A stretch of 64,000 nucleotides of DNA from NCBI RefSeq assembly GCF_003970865.1, contig NZ_RXLZ01000009.1, positions 1 to 64,000 on the forward strand. Direction: 5' to 3'. Positions 1 to 9,316 of this stretch are shown piece after piece (position 1 is the first letter of the stretch; each line of letters opens with the position of its first letter). The position numbers and the translations under genes are program-made. The notes under the pieces are model-generated. The model searched no databases and was not told where the DNA came from. It saw only the letters and a program-made list of their open reading frames with translations. This DNA is from Stenotrophomonas maltophilia (lineage in GTDB: Bacteria > Pseudomonadota > Gammaproteobacteria > Xanthomonadales > Xanthomonadaceae).

Positions 1-3000
1 ACCCGCCAGCACAGCATCGCGCGCAGCCTGCAGCTGCTGGACGTCCAGTGCCGTGCTGCTGGACAGGGTGATGTCACGGCCCTGTACCTGCAGTGCGCTG
101 CCCAGTTGATTGCCGGTTCCGCCCAGCGTGATATCAGTGCTGGCGGTCAGCTGGCTGTTGCTGCCGATGGCCACGATACCGGTGCCCTGGCGGATGTCGC
201 CGGTGCGTGCGGTCGCCAACAGCGCGCCACCAATGGATGCGCCGTCCAACAGCAGCGATGTGCCGTTGAGACTTGCAGCTGCAGCGACATTGGCATTGGC
301 CAGCGACATCGCACCGCCACTGTAGGCGTCCAGCGTGGTGGTATTGATGCCGTCCAGCGCCAGGCCCGACAGCGCCTGGATGCGTGCTGTGGCGCCCGTC
401 AGGGCAACCTTGCCGCCGAAGGTGTTCGGATAGGCATCGAGTACCAGATTGCCGGTGGGGCCTGCGCTGAAGCTGGCGCCGCCACCAACGGTGAACGCAC
501 CGCCCTGGGTGAAGCCGGAGCTGCTGGTGACGTCAAGCCGACCGGTCGTCCGGATCGCCTTGGTGGTCACGCTCGAGCCCTTCAGCTCCAGATCGGTCAA
601 CCAGGCGCCAGCGGTGGTCCCTGCTCCCGATTGCAATTCAAGCGTGCCGTGCGCGTTGAGCGCCAGGCTGCTCAGCCCGTCACCGCTGCCGTCGACGCGA
701 CCGACCACCACATTGCCATTGTTGCTGCGGATGCTGAGCCAGCGCGGCGTGCTCGCGGCCAGGTTGACGTTGCCCAGTTGGATCGCGCCGTCGGTCGTGA
801 TGCTGCCGCCGAGCTGGAGCGGACCGGCACTGTTGATGCCCAGGCTGGCAAGCGCCTGGCGACTGCCGACGTCACCGGCAAACACCACGTCGAGTCCGCT
901 CGTGAGCGTCAACGCATGCGACCCATCGATACGGCCGCGGAAGTTGATCTGGCCGAGCTGGCTGTTCAGCGTGCTGTCGCCGGTGAGCACGGCATCGCCC
1001 TGGAAGTACTGCAGGCCGATGCTCCTGCCACTGGCGGGGAGCTGCACCGTGTCGGCGATCGTCCACAGGCTGGTCACGTCGAAATCGGAGAACGCCAGCG
1101 TGCCTTTGGCGTAGAGGTAGCTGGCACCGCCCTTCAGCGACACCGCACCGGCAAACTGGTTGACCGGCCTGCCCATGCTGTCCACCTGGTTCAGAATGAC
1201 CGAACCACTGGCGTCGATGTGAGTGGTCCCACCGATATCCAGCGCACTACCGGCGGTCTGCTGGAGCGATCCACCCAGATTCAGCCGCAGGTTGTCCGAC
1301 AGGATGGTGTTGCCCAGCTGCAGATTGCCCGCACGCAGTTCGGCTTTCCTGCCCAGGAGGCTGACCTCGCCGCTGAAGCGGTTTCCTCCGTCAACCAGGT
1401 TGATGTCGCCCAGGCTCTTGAACCGCGCGCGGCCATCGACCTGGTAGCTGCCCAGCTGGACCAGGCTCGCCACGGAATCGATGTCGAGATTGCCCTTGCT
1501 GATGATGCCGCGACCGTTGAAGAGCTGTCCGGTGATGCTGACATCGGCGGCACTGATGTTGCCGTTGACCTGGACCCGGCCAGAGGTGCTCAGCGCCAGG
1601 TTGTAGCCGCCGCTGACATTGCTGGAGATGCCGTCGGTGGTGATGGTGCCGCCACCGGTGCTGACCAGCTGGGTAGCGCCGGCCAGGCGCACGTCACCCT
1701 GCAGCAGGATTTCACCATTGGCGACGATGCGGCTGCCCAGTGTGAGGGTGTCGGCACCGCCGTAGATGCGATCGAATGCGCCGCGGGTCCCCACTGCGCC
1801 ACCCAGCGTGAGCTGGCGAGCGCTCAGGTTCAGCGAGCCACCATCGCCATCGAGTGTGCCACCGAAGCGCAGGCTGCCACCCACGGATGACAGGTTGCGC
1901 GAACCGAACACCTGCACGGGACCATCGAAAGCGAGCATGCCGGTGGCACTGACATCGCCGAACAGGCGAGCGCCGGTACCGGTGGTGACGGACAGGCTCT
2001 GCAGAGCGGTGTTTCCACCGATGGCACGGGAGAAGGTCGTCAGCCCGCTGGATTCAACCGCCAGATGGTAGCTGCCATCGACACTGCCATCGAACTGGAC
2101 CGTACTGCCCTGCAGCGTCGAGTTACCCCGCAGTATCACCGGTGACTGATAGGTCTGATCACCGGTGGTGATGATCGTGCCGCTCAGGTCGATGGTGCTG
2201 CCCTGCGCGGCCAGGCTGCGGGCGTTGATGTTGCCCAACCCGAGCGTGCCGCTGCTGACCAGCGCGATACCACCGCCATTGGCACTGACCCGGTTGCCGA
2301 AGCTGTTTCCGGAATGGGTCAAGGTGATGTTGCCGGTGCCGGCGTCAAGCGCGGTGAAGCCGCCGACCGACAAGGCGTCGCCGTTGGACAGACCGATGGA
2401 CGTGGCCAGCGTCAGGTCGGAGCCCACGCTGCCGCCGATGCTTCCGATGCGGTTGCTGCCCTGCCCCAGGGTTGCGCCGCCCTGGAGGGCCAGGGTCAGT
2501 GCTCCCTCCAGCGCGCCGCTGGCCTGCACGACATTGTTCGCTGCAACGTTGATCGAGTCGGCCTTGACGTCACCGTTAAGCATGACGTCACCGTTGGCTC
2601 CGCCATTGAGCGCGACGGAGCCGGCCTGGAGACGGCCACCATCGATCTGGATCGCAACGGGGCCGCCGACTGCGTTGCCGACCACCGCCACCGTATCGGC
2701 GGTGATGGCGGCATTGCTGGTCACCACCGGGGCCGTGCTGTGGATGGTGAGACTGCCATCACCGGCGTTGATCGCATTGGCGGTGATCGTACCGCCGGCA
2801 TTAATGCCTGTGCTGGACAAACCCGGGCCCATCAAGGCGGTCATGCTGATGCTGCGTGCATCGAGGACGCCGACGTTGCTGACGCCGGTACCGGCCACGG
2901 TGCTGGGTGCAGTGGCGGCAAATGCCAGGCGCGACATGCCGTCCGGGGACACGCCGCTCACCACCGTGGCTGCACCGGCGGCCACCAGATCGATGTTGCC

Positions 3001-3675
3001 GTTGGCCGCGTAGATGGAACCGCTGTTGGAGACCGCGCCACCAATCAGGCTGATGCCACCGGCCGCAGCGCGCAGCGTGCCCCCCAGATTGCTGACCACG
3101 CCAGTACTGCCACCGCCAGCCAGCTGGAAGGCGGCCGGCAGTGGACCACCATCCATCGGCAGTCCCGGCGTACCCGGCATCAGGGTACTGGCCAGCAGTC
3201 CGCCAACATTGACGCTGGCAGTGCCAGTGAAGGTGATGCCCGCCGGGTTGATCAGGAACACCTGGCCGGATGACAGCAGCTGGCCACTGATGATGCTGGC
3301 CGAACTGCCGGTGACCAGGTTGATGGCCGTCGATTGCGAGCCCTGCTGCATGTTGAACTGCACGACATCGCCGGTGCCGATGCTGAAGCTGCTCCACTGG
3401 ATGAGCGCGGACTGGCTGGCCTGGGTGACGGTCATCACGTTGCCGTTGGTGTTGATCGCCCCGGAGCCTGCGATGATGCTGCCGTTCTGTGGCAGGACAA
3501 CCTGCGCCATGGCAGGCAGGCTGCCGGTCAGCAGCAGCGCTGCCGTCAGCGGCGCCAGCCACAGCGTGCGGCGCGTGCGTTGTGGCGCACAGCGGCGCGG
3601 CCCACGTGCGAATTCCGCAGCCACCTGCACCTGGCCCAGCGAAGGATTGAAGACGAGTCGGTAGATACGGTTCAT
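1..3675 (-). CDS. Filamentous haemagglutinin-like two-partner secretion exoprotein (TpsA), 3' end outside window
   Basis: A single minus-strand frame is open from an ATG at 3675 to base 1: 1225 codons with no stop, continuing beyond the window. The N-terminus MNRIYRLVFNPSLGQVQVAA matches the extended signal peptide region of large TPS/autotransporter proteins. A hydrophobic stretch and an AMA-Q cleavage site follow near residue 57. The next part has the TPS recognition domain: tracts like IINPNG/FLINPAG (here VFLINPAG), NVGG and LASTL. The rest is Gly/Ala/Ser/Asn-rich beta-helix repeat with many LSLxAxGxL-like units. It would be exported by Sec and carried across the outer membrane by the FhaC-type partner encoded 9 nt upstream; a GAGGAG ribosome site lies before the ATG. 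Adhesin and CDI toxin (CdiA) cannot be told apart because the C-terminus is missing. Confidence 0.88.
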   Translation of the reverse strand, partial: MNRIYRLVFNPSLGQVQVAAEFARGPRRCAPQRTRRTLWLAPLTAALLLTGSLPAMAQVVLPQNGSIIAGSGAINTNGNVMTVTQASQSALIQWSSFSIGTGDVVQFNMQQGSQSTAINLVTGSSASIISGQLLSSGQVFLINPAGITFTGTASVNVGGLLASTLMPGTPGLPMDGGPLPAAFQLAGGGSTGVVSNLGGTLRAAAGGISLIGGAVSNSGSIYAANGNIDLVAAGAATVVSGVSPDGMSRLAFAATAPSTVAGTGVSNVGVLDARSISMTALMGPGLSSTGINAGGTITANAINAGDGSLTIHSTAPVVTSNAAITADTVAVVGNAVGGPVAIQIDGGRLQAGSVALNGGANGDVMLNGDVKADSINVAANNVVQASGALEGALTLALQGGATLGQGSNRIGSIGGSVGSDLTLATSIGLSNGDALSVGGFTALDAGTGNITLTHSGNSFGNRVSANGGGIALVSSGTLGLGNINARSLAAQGSTIDLSGTIITTGDQTYQSPVILRGNSTLQGSTVQFDGSVDGSYHLAVESSGLTTFSRAIGGNTALQSLSVTTGTGARLFGDVSATGMLAFDGPVQVFGSRNLSSVGGSLRFGGTLDGDGGSLNLSARQLTLGGAVGTRGAFDRIYGGADTLTLGSRIVANGEILLQGDVRLAGATQLVSTGGGTITTDGISSNVSGGYNLALSTSGRVQVNGNISAADVSITGQLFNGRGIISKGNLDIDSVASLVQLGSYQVDGRARFKSLGDINLVDGGNRFSGEVSLLGRKAELRAGNLQLGNTILSDNLRLNLGGSLQQTAGSALDIGGTTHIDASGSVILNQVDSMGRPVNQFAGAVSLKGGASYLYAKGTLAFSDFDVTSLWTIADTVQLPASGRSIGLQYFQGDAVLTGDSTLNSQLGQINFRGRIDGSHALTLTSGLDVVFAGDVGSRQALASLGINSAGPLQLGGSITTDGAIQLGNVNLAASTPRWLSIRSNNGNVVVGRVDGSGDGLSSLALNAHGTLELQSGAGTTAGAWLTDLELKGSSVTTKAIRTTGRLDVTSSSGFTQGGAFTVGGGASFSAGPTGNLVLDAYPNTFGGKVALTGATARIQALSGLALDGINTTTLDAYSGGAMSLANANVAAAASLNGTSLLLDGASIGGALLATARTGDIRQGTGIVAIGSNSQLTASTDITLGGTGNQLGSALQVQGRDITLSSSTALDVQQLQAARDAVLAG

Positions 3676-3684
3676 GGTCGCTCC

Positions 3685-5349
3685 TCAGAAGGTCAGGCCA
3701 AGCCGCGCATACACGCGGACATCGCGGCCGTCACCCGGTCGCAGGGCGCTGGTCGGCTTGGCCGCCGCCACGCGCAGTTCGAGGTTCTTCCACTGGCGCA
3801 GGCGGAAAGTCGCGCCCATGCCCACCGATGCCAGATCGGCCGGTGCCTCCAACCCATCAACATCGAACACGCGCGCCTGGTCGGCGAACACGTCCAGCTC
3901 CAGCACTTCGCGCCACGGCACCCCGCGGAACGGCGAGGCCACGTCGCCGAAACCCGGCGCATCGACGTGGTACTCCAGCGCTCCGTACCAGCCACGATCG
4001 CCCAGCGTCTCGCCCTGCGCATACCCCCGCACGCTGTCGTTGCCACCCACCTGGAACTGCTCCAGCGCCGGCAGCGAGTTGTTGCTGTACTGGCCATTGA
4101 ACTTGAACAGCAGGCGCTGGCTGCGGCTGAGGTACTGCAGCCGCAGCAGGCCCAGGCGCACCACGTTGAACCGGCTGTCGCGGGTGGGGTTGATCGCATC
4201 GAAATCGGCCGAGCGATCGCGCAGCGAGTGGCGCACGCTCAACTGTGCCAGGTTGATGCCATGCCAGCGCGCATCGTTATGACGCAGGCTGGCGCCCACC
4301 TCGGCCACGTCGTACTTCTGTTTGGACAGCACCAGGCCCAATGCTTCAAAACGCGAGCTCTCGCGGATGTAACGCGCCGAACTGGTGACCTGCAGGTCGG
4401 GGCGGTTGATGAACTTCCAGTCGGTGCCGGCATACGCCTGCGAGGCGGGCCCCCTGAGCTTGAAACCACGCAGGATGCCGTCGTCTACCTCCAGCTCGCT
4501 GCGGTTGGCACCTGCCAGTACCGACAGTCCCTGTACCGCCTGCAACGGCACGCTGTAGGACAGCGCACCGGCGCGACTGGCCTGCGGATCGAACGCATAG
4601 GTCCCATTGGCCGCGAATACGTCGCCCAGGCCCAGCGGGCTGTTCCAGGTGACGCCCAACTGTGCACGCCCGCGCCCGGTCAGTTCAGTGCCGTGGTTGT
4701 CCACGCTGGTGCTGACCTCATACGGCCGGCCGCTTTCACGCGCGACCAGCACCAGGTCGGTTTCTCCGACATTCTCACCAGGCTGCAGCACCGAAGACAC
4801 GGACACGCCCGGCAGGTCACGTGCGTACAGCAATGCGCTGTCGATGTCGGCCTGACGCAGCGGCTGCCCGCGCAGGCGCTCTGCCACGTTGCTGAGTGTA
4901 TGCGTGCGGTAGCGCTGGTTGCCCTGCACCACCACCTTGCCGATGCGCCCTTCCAGCACGCGGACTTCGATGCGGCCCTCGGCATCGAGTTTCTGTGGTG
5001 GCAGGTAGGCAACGCTGACCAGGAAGCCCGCTTTGCGATACGCCGCAGTAACCGCATCGGCCGCCCCCTGCAGTTGCGCGAAGTCCATCGCGACCGCATC
5101 CGCGCCATGCGCCAAGCCGGCGAAGTAGTCATCCAGTACGGCCTGCACCTGCGCAGGTGTGATGCCACGCCGCGGATGCTCACCAACGTCGCTGGCACGG
5201 AAGCCGCGCACCTGCAGGGTCTGGTTGCCGGTGCGCGCGGCCATGTCAGGCAGCGCGGTCGCCGGCACCCCCTCGGCCTGCTGGGCCATCGCCGTGACTG
5301 GCAGGGCTGCCGACAGCAGCAACGCATACGACGAACGCTTCAATGGCAT
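3685..5349 (-). CDS. ShlB/FhaC/HecB-family haemolysin secretion/activation transporter (TpsB)
   Basis: This is a 554-residue outer-membrane transporter of two-partner secretion. The chosen ATG follows a GGAGGA ribosome site and opens a clean signal peptide (hydrophobic core, cleavage after AMA). A longer frame upstream lacks family character. A POTRA_2-type domain covers roughly residues 60-150 and includes a GFRASDVGEHP segment. The C-terminal ShlB beta-barrel carries the loop-6 VRGY signature (SVRGYAQG) and ends in a terminal phenylalanine (RLGLTF), as barrels recognised by the BAM complex do. It lies directly upstream of the TpsA gene and presumably exports it. Length is normal for the family (about 550-590 residues). 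Confidence 0.92.
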   Translation of the reverse strand: MPLKRSSYALLLSAALPVTAMAQQAEGVPATALPDMAARTGNQTLQVRGFRASDVGEHPRRGITPAQVQAVLDDYFAGLAHGADAVAMDFAQLQGAADAVTAAYRKAGFLVSVAYLPPQKLDAEGRIEVRVLEGRIGKVVVQGNQRYRTHTLSNVAERLRGQPLRQADIDSALLYARDLPGVSVSSVLQPGENVGETDLVLVARESGRPYEVSTSVDNHGTELTGRGRAQLGVTWNSPLGLGDVFAANGTYAFDPQASRAGALSYSVPLQAVQGLSVLAGANRSELEVDDGILRGFKLRGPASQAYAGTDWKFINRPDLQVTSSARYIRESSRFEALGLVLSKQKYDVAEVGASLRHNDARWHGINLAQLSVRHSLRDRSADFDAINPTRDSRFNVVRLGLLRLQYLSRSQRLLFKFNGQYSNNSLPALEQFQVGGNDSVRGYAQGETLGDRGWYGALEYHVDAPGFGDVASPFRGVPWREVLELDVFADQARVFDVDGLEAPADLASVGMGATFRLRQWKNLELRVAAAKPTSALRPGDGRDVRVYARLGLTF

Positions 5350-5471
5350 GGCTCTGTCCTCCGATGACAATGGATGCCGGGGCGTCGCGTCCTCCGTACG
5401 GCCCCTCCGCGGGCGGCACAGACAAAGAAAGATCCGGGCACGGCGACGCGCCCCTGGCGTCCAGGTGGCCA

Positions 5472-5756
5472 TCAGCCAACTGCCAAGACATAGATGCACA
5501 GCAACAACCCCATCGTCAGCATGACATACAAAATGAGAACCAGCGCACTTCGTGAATGACCGTTCGTCGGAGCCGCAGGGGCTCCAACGCCAGGGGCTGC
5601 AGGCCGGTGCCGCTGGGTCTGCATGCAACGTTCACGCACGCCCTGCAGTACCCGACGGCGCCGTGCACGGTATTCCTGCAGATCGATCTGGCCGCGCTGG
5701 AGGGCGTCGGCCAGCGACTGCAGACTGCGGTTGGCGTGCTCTTCCCAGCCGCTCAC
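5472..5756 (-). CDS. Small SHOCT-like, C-terminally anchored membrane protein coupled to ppkA
   Basis: This 94-residue protein starts at a GTG whose bases overlap the TGA of ppkA (GTGA arrangement), so translation is probably coupled. GAGGGAG just upstream can act as ribosome site. Residues about 10-38 (ALQRGQIDLQEYRARRRR) resemble a SHOCT-type amphipathic unit. A Pro/Ala linker follows, and the last 25 residues are one strong membrane segment ending at the C-terminus, as in tail-anchored proteins. The function is unknown. Position at the 3' end of the tssK-to-ppkA unit suggests a T6SS accessory role, but this is inference. A longer reading of the same frame upstream is antisense-like shadow inside ppkA. 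Confidence 0.65.
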   Translation of the reverse strand: MSGWEEHANRSLQSLADALQRGQIDLQEYRARRRRVLQGVRERCMQTQRHRPAAPGVGAPAAPTNGHSRSALVLILYVMLTMGLLLCIYVLAVG

Positions 5757-8700
5757 TTCAGCTCCCTCAACACCCGGAAGCCGACATCCGGCTGCGCGGC
5801 ACCCGCCAGCGCGCGTTGCGCCTGCACCGTGCAGTCCGACCAGAAACTGGCGTAGCTGCCGCCACGTACGCTGCCATTGCTGGTCCATTCCCAGACGTTG
5901 CCGGTCATGTTGACCAGGCCCCACGGATTCGGCTCGCGGCCACGTACACCCACCGGCGTACCGCTACCAGTGCTGGCACTGGGCGGAATACAGTTGCTGT
6001 CCGGTGCCTGCCGCCACTGTTGCTGCGCCTGCGCGGCGTGCAGCCACTCGGCATCGCTCGCCAAGCGGTAGCGCCAGCCGCCGCTGGCACGGGTCAGCCA
6101 ACGCGCGTAGCCCTGCGCCTGGGCGAGGCTGAGATTGCGTGCGGGCCATCGCCCCTGCTCGCCGGATGCCGGCTGCACACTGCAGCGACCACTGGCCCGG
6201 CAGTAGCGGTTGAAGTCATCCACCGCGATCTCCCCGCGCGAAAGTGCATACGCAGGCCCGCCCGACACCCCGGGCACCACCACCAGCATCGGTCCACGGG
6301 CATCGGTCAGCGCGTCGTAGCAGGGCTGTGCGCGTCCAGCCAGACCCGCACAGGGATCGGGGCCGTCGGGCACCGGTGGCAATGGCGCATCGTCCGCATC
6401 GGCCGCCGCAGCGACGGCGGCGCTGACCGGCGTTGCCGCAGGCGGACGCGGTGTATTGCGGGGTGCATGCGGCGTGCCGGTGGCCGTTGCTGAGGCCGGT
6501 GGTGGTTGTGCTGCCACGGTCGCGCCCTTCTCTCCCTGCAGCAGCGACTGCAGCGAATCACCCTTCAAACGCCCATGCGCACGCAGCGCCTTCTCCAACC
6601 GCTCCATCGCCTGCGGATCGCGGCGGTACTGTGCATCGAGCTGCTGGCGCAGCCGCTCGCGCTCGCTGTCTTTCGTCGATGCCTGCGTGCTGGCGGCCAG
6701 TACCGCAGCCACCACATCCAGACGTGCACGTGCCGCCTGCAGTACGGGACGCGCGCCCATCACCTGCAGCGCGCGCGCCAGCAGTGCGTCGGCGGCCGCC
6801 GGATCACCCTGGGCAAGCCGCAGCACCGCCTGGTCCTGGGTCGCCTGGTCCAGCAGTGCGGGCGCCTGCTCACGCACGAACGGGGCATCGGGCTGCACCG
6901 CATGCAGCTGCTGCCAGGTGCGTTGTGCCTTGTCCAGGTCCCCAGCGGCGATTGCGCGCCGCAGCGATTCACTCTGCGCAGCCAATGCAGCATCACTGCG
7001 GCTGTCGGCCAGCGACTGCTGCAGTGCCTGCTGGCGCTGCTGCAGCTGGCCGGCCGCCGCCGCCAACGCGGCCGTGTCCGGCGCCTGGCGACGTGCGAAG
7101 TCGAGCAGCACAAGGTCATCAGGTAGCTGCGTCGGTTCCCGGTGCCCCCCCAGGATGGCAGCGACGGCGGTGGCCAGCGCGTTCTGCGCCGCAGGCAGTT
7201 CGGCGCCGGCATCGCGCCGGATCACCTGCAGTGCCGCCGCGACATCGGTCTGCCAGGCCGCATCGGCGCTGGGGTTGGCCAGGCGTTGCTGCAGGTGCTC
7301 CCGCGCCTGCGCGACGGTGGCGGGCAGCGCGGTCACCTGCAGATCCGGCTGCGATGCCACCCGCAGCTGCGCCGCCTGCAGGCGCAGCCCCAGCGAATCA
7401 GGGAAGCTGCGCTGCGCCTGCTGCAGCCGTGATTCCGCCTGCGCGGTGTCACCCTGTCCCAATGCACTGGCGATGGCCTGTTCATAGGCCTGCTCCAGCG
7501 CCGGATCGCGCAGCAGCGGATTGCGCGGATCGATCGCGGCAATGGCTGCCAGTGCTCCTGACAGGCTGCCACTGCCATGACCGAACAGATCCTCCTCGGC
7601 AATGTGCCGCTGGCGCTGGGTGTCGAGCGTGTTGAGCACCTGGTCCCGCTCGGCCTGCAGGCGTTCGCGCCGCGTATCGAGCGTGGGTGAGTACAGTCGC
7701 AGGCGATCGCGCAGCGCGAACACTTCCTGCGTCCCCGGGTAGTCGTAGCGGCCGGCGGAGGGTGCCCACAGCGCATCCAGGCGCCGCAGCAGGAAGCCTT
7801 CGATCAGTCCCGGGTGGTCCAGCAGCAGTTTGGCACGCTGTTCGTGATCGAGACTGGAAAGACCTTCCCAGGCCTGCGCGGCGTCTTCATAGCGCTGCGG
7901 ATCGTCGGCTCCCAACCGCGAACTCACTTCGGCCAGGCGCTGCTCGTGCACATGGCGGTTGACCAGCACACCGGCGCCGGCCAGCACCACCACCGCCGCA
8001 GAGGCATAACCCACCCGTGGCAGTACGCGTTCACGCCAGCTGCGCGGGCGCAGGCCCTCAAGCAGCGCATCGACGTTGGTCAGACGCCTGTCTGCAGGCA
8101 AGGCCACCGCCGCGCAGAGGGCACGGTACTGGCGCCGTCCGAGGCCACGCAGCGCGGGCGGGCGCCGACCCTCGCGCAGTGCAACTTCGGCGCTGGCCTT
8201 GTCGTAGGGATGGCGGCCACCGAGCAATTCGAAGCAGACGCAACCGAGCGCATAGACATCGTCGGCCGGCGTCGGCGGCTGGCCGCGCAGCATCTCCAGA
8301 CTGGCGTACGCCGGTGTCAGCGCCCCCAGCGAGGCGGCATCGAACACGGTCTGTTCGCCCGCCACATCCACCGCATGCTTGCCGGCGCGGGCAATGCCGA
8401 AGTCGAATACCTTCGGTACCCCCTGCGCGGTGACCATCACGTTGCCGGGCTTGAAGTCGGAATGGACGATGCCCGAGGCGTGCGCGCGGCGCAGTGCGCC
8501 GGCCATGCCCTCGATCAGCGGCCAGGCACGGGCCATCGGCATGCCATCGAAGGCCTGCTCGCGGATCAGCGTACGCAGGTCCTGGCCATCGACGTACTCC
8601 ATCGTCATGAACACGATGGCGCCATCCTTGTCGAAGTCATACACGCGTACGATGTTGTCGTGCCCCAGCTGCTGCGAGCGTCGCGCCTCGCGCTGCAGCG

Positions 8701-9316
8701 CCACCAGCGCATCGGGGTGGCGACGGAACTCATCGCTGAGCACCTTCACCGCCAGCCAGGGGTCGCGATCGCGCGCCTCCACCTTGCGCGCATCGCGGGC
8801 CAGGTACACCACCCCCATGCCGCCGCGGCCCAGTTCGCGTTCCAGCTGGAAGCGTCCCTTCAGCAGGCTGCCAACCGTCACTGTCTGGCCCGCGGCTGCC
8901 GCAACCTGCTGCCATGCCGAGAGGCTCGAACTCTGCGACGCGGTACCGCTGGTGCGCCCCTCGGCAGCGGCATCCGTGCGCGCGGCATCCTCGCCGGGCT
9001 GCACACGTGTCATCTCGTCCGGCACGGTGCTGCGTGCGGGCTTGACCACGGTGACATCGTCATCGCGCGACAGCGTGCTGCCACTGGCATCGCGCAGATC
9101 CTGCAGACGCTGCAGCAGGGTGTTCATCGACACCTCATCGATCGCCTGCTGCTGGCGCATGCGCCACAGTGTGTCCACGCCGTTGCGATAATCGGCATCG
9201 GCCACATGGTCATGCCGGGCCAGCGCCTGCAGCAGTGCAGGCAGGTCCAGCGTTCCCCTGCTGAAGGCGGTGACCAGTTCAACCACGGAGGTCGTGTCCT
9301 CTTGCACGTCGTTCAC
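5753..9316 (-). CDS. ppkA: T6SS Ser/Thr protein kinase PpkA with C-terminal FGE-sulfatase-like domain
   Basis: This 1187-residue kinase starts at a GTG overlapping the pppA stop (GTGA). Residues 1-140 are an N-terminal extension. The kinase domain (about 153-420) has the glycine loop GRGGMG (163-168), lysine 191, the catalytic loop HSDFKPGN (285-292) and DFG (305-307). The usual Arg before the catalytic Asp is Ser, so it is a non-RD kinase. One membrane segment (about 437-453) is followed by a long Ala/Gln/Leu-rich helical region. The last 170 residues form a formylglycine-generating-enzyme-like fold (NPWGLVNMTGNVWEWT, RGGS, GFR). In the PpkA pathway the kinase phosphorylates an FHA protein to trigger secretion and PppA reverses it; both partners are encoded nearby. 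Confidence 0.9.
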   Translation of the reverse strand: MNDVQEDTTSVVELVTAFSRGTLDLPALLQALARHDHVADADYRNGVDTLWRMRQQQAIDEVSMNTLLQRLQDLRDASGSTLSRDDDVTVVKPARSTVPDEMTRVQPGEDAARTDAAAEGRTSGTASQSSSLSAWQQVAAAAGQTVTVGSLLKGRFQLERELGRGGMGVVYLARDARKVEARDRDPWLAVKVLSDEFRRHPDALVALQREARRSQQLGHDNIVRVYDFDKDGAIVFMTMEYVDGQDLRTLIREQAFDGMPMARAWPLIEGMAGALRRAHASGIVHSDFKPGNVMVTAQGVPKVFDFGIARAGKHAVDVAGEQTVFDAASLGALTPAYASLEMLRGQPPTPADDVYALGCVCFELLGGRHPYDKASAEVALREGRRPPALRGLGRRQYRALCAAVALPADRRLTNVDALLEGLRPRSWRERVLPRVGYASAAVVVLAGAGVLVNRHVHEQRLAEVSSRLGADDPQRYEDAAQAWEGLSSLDHEQRAKLLLDHPGLIEGFLLRRLDALWAPSAGRYDYPGTQEVFALRDRLRLYSPTLDTRRERLQAERDQVLNTLDTQRQRHIAEEDLFGHGSGSLSGALAAIAAIDPRNPLLRDPALEQAYEQAIASALGQGDTAQAESRLQQAQRSFPDSLGLRLQAAQLRVASQPDLQVTALPATVAQAREHLQQRLANPSADAAWQTDVAAALQVIRRDAGAELPAAQNALATAVAAILGGHREPTQLPDDLVLLDFARRQAPDTAALAAAAGQLQQRQQALQQSLADSRSDAALAAQSESLRRAIAAGDLDKAQRTWQQLHAVQPDAPFVREQAPALLDQATQDQAVLRLAQGDPAAADALLARALQVMGARPVLQAARARLDVVAAVLAASTQASTKDSERERLRQQLDAQYRRDPQAMERLEKALRAHGRLKGDSLQSLLQGEKGATVAAQPPPASATATGTPHAPRNTPRPPAATPVSAAVAAAADADDAPLPPVPDGPDPCAGLAGRAQPCYDALTDARGPMLVVVPGVSGGPAYALSRGEIAVDDFNRYCRASGRCSVQPASGEQGRWPARNLSLAQAQGYARWLTRASGGWRYRLASDAEWLHAAQAQQQWRQAPDSNCIPPSASTGSGTPVGVRGREPNPWGLVNMTGNVWEWTSNGSVRGGSYASFWSDCTVQAQRALAGAAQPDVGFRVLRELK

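Noticed and set aside
106-1890. Plus-strand open frame of 594 codons over the TPS exoprotein
   Set aside because: Its triplets are the reverse complement of the TpsA codons; it mirrors the Gly/Ala-rich repeat and has no family signature.
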